A stretch of DNA of 24,183 bases from DATHVI01 sp035461385 (GTDB lineage Bacteria; Actinomycetota; Thermoleophilia; Solirubrobacterales; 70-9): contig DATHVI010000147.1 in the NCBI GenBank assembly GCA_035461385.1, forward strand, positions 1 through 24,183. Reading direction: 5' to 3'. The position numbers were made by a program, and so were the translations under genes. Under the pieces are notes generated by a model that saw nothing but the letters and a program-made list of their open reading frames with translations, did not search any database and was not told the DNA's origin. The first letter of the stretch is position 1; each line of letters opens with the position of its first letter. Shown piece after piece: positions 22,092-24,183 of the stretch.

Positions 22092-22120
22092 TTGCGATTT
22101 GATCAATGATTGAATATGGT
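22092..22120 (+). promoter_or_regulatory. Promoter with TGATCA operator (site 3) for the ABC importer unit
   Basis: TTGCGA (22092-22097), exactly 17 bases, TATGGT (22115-22120): a good actinobacterial vegetative-type promoter. The spacer starts within motif ATTTGATCA (22097-22105; palindrome TTGATCAA 22099-22106), the same arrangement as at 20482-20509. The leader to the binding-protein start is about 85-90 bases; it shows no riboswitch that I can recognise. Confidence 0.7.
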
Positions 22121-22214
22121 CGTATCGCCGACCCGGCGGTTGCCCGCGCGCAGTGCGCAGGAATCGCCACGGCCGGCGGATGACGGAGAGAGGAGTGACG
22201 AGGAGGCCATGAAG

Positions 22215-23441
22215 ATGAGACGTTGGGTGACACGGGCCGGCGCGGTGGCGATGCTGCTGGCGGCGCTCGCGCTGGCGGCGGGCTGCGGGGGCGATGACGA
22301 CGACGGCGGCGACAACGGCGCCGCCGAGGAGGGCCCGATCACGATCGGCGCGGCGGTCGACCAGACCGACTTGATGCAGTTCTTCGACGGCCCGGCGCTG
22401 GCGGCGGCGGAGATCCAGGCCGACACGATCAACGCGGACGGCGGCGTCGACGGACGCGAGATCGAGTTCCAAGTCCAGGACACCCGGCTCGAGCCCGCGC
22501 GGACCCGCTCGGTCGCAACCGACCTGATCGACGGCGGCGCCGACGTGATGTGGGTCACCTGCGACGTCGACTGGGCGACGCCGTCGACCCAGCAGGGGAT
22601 CTCCGCCGGCCTGCTGACGGTGGCGCCGTGCATCGGCACCGACCAGATGGGGCCGCTGCGCTTCGGCGAGGACGGCCGGCTGGCGTTCAGCTTCGGCAAC
22701 GTCGCCCAGGACGAAGGCGCCGCGATCGCGCAGCTCGCCGACCAGGAGGGCTGGACGACCGCGAACGTCGTCACCGACGAGTCGATCGCCTACACGCAGA
22801 ACGTCTGCGAGGCGTTCAAGATCCGCTTCGAGGAGCTCGGCGGCGAGATCGTCGCCGACGAGACGTTCACCGAGGGCGACGGCACGATCGGCAGCGTCGT
22901 CAACCGGGTCAACGGATCCGACGCCGACATGCTGACGATCTGCGCGACGACGCAGGAGGACCTGCCGGCGTTCGTCTCCGGTGTCCGCGGTGACGGCAAC
23001 CAGACGCCGATCGCCGGACCGTGGTCGATCGACGGCGCGTTCTGGCTGCCGAACGACCCGCAGGTCGCGAACAACATCTACGTCCTCACCTACGCCTCGG
23101 TCTACGGCGACGACCCGAACCCCGAGGTCCAGGAGCTGATCGACGAGATGGAGGCCCGGGCGGGCGAGCCGCCGGCGACCGGGGGCTTCGTCACCGGCGC
23201 CGCGGCGCTCCAGGGGATCGTCGAGGCGATCGAGGCCAACGACGGCTCGACCGAGGGCTCGGCCCTGGCCGAGACGATCGAGGGGTTCGACGGGGTCGAG
23301 ACGGTGTCGGGCCCCGTGAGCTTCTCGCCCGAGCTCCACACCGCGTTCGGCCGCGAGTACCGCGTGATCGAGATCATGAACGGGAAGCCGAGGTTCACCG
23401 GCCTGATCGAGGCCGGGGAGCCGGTGACGTTCGGCGACTAG
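22215..23441 (+). CDS. Branched-chain-type (Peripla_BP_6) ABC transporter substrate-binding lipoprotein
   Basis: About 408 residues. The lipoprotein signal peptide is 'MRRWVTRAGAVAMLLAALAL' followed by lipobox 'AAGC' (Cys24), then an Asp/Gly-rich linker. The mature type-I periplasmic-binding fold begins 'ITIGAAVDQTD' and continues 'AAAEIQADTINADGGVDGREIEFQVQDTRLEPARTRSVATDLIDGGADVMWVTCDVD' as in LivJ/LivK relatives. These bind amino acids, amides, urea or aromatic acids outside the membrane. The start is ATG 22215, 8 bases after AGGAGG (22201-22206); ATG 22209 is the alternative. It is under the site-3 promoter and followed 4 bases later by the LivG-type ATPase. Ligand unknown; 'MQFFDGPALAAAEIQ' replaces the common 'G......G...AVEEIN' segment. 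Confidence 0.9.
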   Translation: MRRWVTRAGAVAMLLAALALAAGCGGDDDDGGDNGAAEEGPITIGAAVDQTDLMQFFDGPALAAAEIQADTINADGGVDGREIEFQVQDTRLEPARTRSVATDLIDGGADVMWVTCDVDWATPSTQQGISAGLLTVAPCIGTDQMGPLRFGEDGRLAFSFGNVAQDEGAAIAQLADQEGWTTANVVTDESIAYTQNVCEAFKIRFEELGGEIVADETFTEGDGTIGSVVNRVNGSDADMLTICATTQEDLPAFVSGVRGDGNQTPIAGPWSIDGAFWLPNDPQVANNIYVLTYASVYGDDPNPEVQELIDEMEARAGEPPATGGFVTGAAALQGIVEAIEANDGSTEGSALAETIEGFDGVETVSGPVSFSPELHTAFGREYRVIEIMNGKPRFTGLIEAGEPVTFGD

Positions 23442-23445
23442 GAAG

Positions 23446-24183
23446 GTGACCAGCGACGCCGTCGATCAGCGCGGGCGGGAGCGCTCCGGCGGCGGAGGGC
23501 CCGGAGGCGATCGCCTCCGGGCCCTCGACGTCTCGCGGTCGTTCGACGGCGTCCGCGCCCTCGACGGCGTCGACCTCGAGGTCGACCCCGGCGAGGTCGT
23601 CGGGCTGATCGGGCCGAACGGAGCCGGGAAGACGACGCTCGTCAACGTCCTCACCGGCTTCGACCTGCCCGACTCAGGGCGGGTCGAGCTCGGCGATGCC
23701 GAGATCACCGCCTGGAGCGCGATCGATCGCGCCAGGGCGCGGCTGGCGCGGACCTTCCAGCACGGCCACCTGTTCGCCGGGCTGACCGTGCGCGAGAACG
23801 TCGAGGTCGCGGCGCTCGGCTGCGGCGCCCGGGCCCGCGAGGCGCGGCGGCGGGCCGCCGAGCTGCTCGAGCGCCTCGGGCTCGCCCACCGAGCCTCGGA
23901 GCCCGCCGCGAGCCTTCCTCACGGCGAGGAGTCGAAGCTCGGGGTCGCCCGGGCGCTGGCGACCGACCCCCGCCACGTGCTGATGGACGAGCCGGCGGCG
24001 GGCCTGTCGGAGCCCGAGGTCCCGGCGCTGGTCGACGTCATCCGATCGGTACGCGACCACCAGGGCGCCGGCGTGCTGCTGATCGACCACAACATGGCGG
24101 TGATCATGGCCGCGTGCGACCGGATAGTCGTCCTCGACGGCGGCCGCGTGATCGCCAGGGGCAACCCGGGGGAGGTCCGCGCC
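23446..24183 (+). CDS. LivG-type ABC transporter ATP-binding protein (truncated by window end)
   Basis: 246 residues are present with no stop before the window ends. Walker A 'GLIGPNGAGKTTLVNVLTG', Q-loop region 'ARTFQHGHLFAGLTVRENVEVAAL', signature 'LPHGEESKLGVARALA', Walker B 'HVLMDEPAAGLSE', and H-loop 'VLLIDHNMAVIMAACDRIVVLDGGRVIARGNPGEV' are those of the LivG half of branched-chain-type importers. The signature is unusual ('PHGEES' instead of 'S.G.QR'). GTG 23446 is the only usable start after the binding-protein stop; it adds a ~24-residue Gly/Arg-rich leader before 'ALDVSRSFDGVRALDGVDL'. A perfect 32-base palindrome lies in that leader. The permease and LivF genes should follow outside the window. 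Confidence 0.88.
   Translation, partial: MTSDAVDQRGRERSGGGGPGGDRLRALDVSRSFDGVRALDGVDLEVDPGEVVGLIGPNGAGKTTLVNVLTGFDLPDSGRVELGDAEITAWSAIDRARARLARTFQHGHLFAGLTVRENVEVAALGCGARAREARRRAAELLERLGLAHRASEPAASLPHGEESKLGVARALATDPRHVLMDEPAAGLSEPEVPALVDVIRSVRDHQGAGVLLIDHNMAVIMAACDRIVVLDGGRVIARGNPGEVRA
23495..23526 (+). promoter_or_regulatory. Perfect 32-base palindrome in the start region of the LivG-type gene
   Basis: Left arm GAGGGCCCGGAGGCGA (23495-23510) is followed at once by its exact reverse complement (23511-23526). The mRNA would form a 14-pair GC hairpin with a GATC loop, 53 bases after the binding-protein stop and inside the first 30 codons of the ATPase. No U-run follows. Position and strength suggest an mRNA-stability or attenuation element that lets the binding protein be made in excess over the membrane components. 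Confidence 0.6.

Noticed and set aside
22054..22208. Short ORFs and an upstream-extended start (22110) before the ABC binding protein
   Set aside because: The extension overlaps the promoter and would place about 35 polar residues before the lipoprotein signal peptide; AGGAGG supports the later ATG.

Overview
The window is very GC-rich, dense with genes, and has no RNA genes, insertion sequences, CRISPR arrays or integrase genes that I can see. F420-type luciferase-like oxidoreductase, ArsR/SRPBCC pairs, a CtpE-like P-type ATPase, PD40 propeller proteins with the 'NLVPGDTNG..DVFVHDL' signature and many GTG starts point to an actinobacterium. Thermoleophilia (Solirubrobacterales and relatives) is my best guess, but this is inference. 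No gene-free stretch exceeds about 165 bases; the longest is the promoter/leader region 22054-22214.

Left part (1-15850), mostly housekeeping and transport. It opens with the 3' end of a beta-propeller repeat protein (to 830). A minus-strand F420-type oxidoreductase follows (861-1928). Next come an SRPBCC-ArsR pair (minus) and a divergent clpP (plus), which share a compact promoter holding two matching palindromes. A HAD phosphatase follows, then a complete glycine betaine/choline-type ABC operon on the minus strand (ATPase with CBS domains, two permeases, lipoprotein binding protein; 7997 down to 4183). After that come a MarR-GNAT fusion gene, a second SRPBCC gene, an azlCD amino-acid exporter pair, and a plus-strand operon coupling a P-type cation ATPase, pyruvate kinase and a VanZ-like membrane protein by two 4-base stop/start overlaps. 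An atypical crotonase (minus) ends this part.

Right part (15851-24183), the most interesting region. A GntR/FCD regulator (minus) is divergent from two tandem, paralogous COG1233-type FAD oxidoreductases and a flavin reductase. These are followed by a second transcription unit (luciferase-like monooxygenase plus a RidA-family protein) and a third (branched-chain-type ABC binding lipoprotein plus LivG-type ATPase, cut by the window end). The motif ATTTGATCA, on an AT-rich island, occurs at exactly the three intergenic promoters of this region (16615-16623, 20487-20495, 22097-22105). At the second and third it lies in the spacer between recognisable -35 and -10 elements. I infer a single regulon: the GntR protein represses uptake (ABC importer) and oxidative breakdown (flavin reductase/monooxygenase/RidA/FAD enzymes, perhaps the crotonase) of an unknown, probably nitrogen-containing, organic substrate. 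The monooxygenase + flavin reductase + Rid combination recalls RutA/RutF/RutC of pyrimidine catabolism, but the other Rut genes are absent and the Rid protein lacks the usual catalytic arginine.

Many first-in-operon genes lack a Shine-Dalgarno sequence and have a -10-like hexamer 6-10 bases before the start codon. This suggests leaderless transcripts are common here, while the substrate-inducible genes have long leaders and strong ribosome sites.
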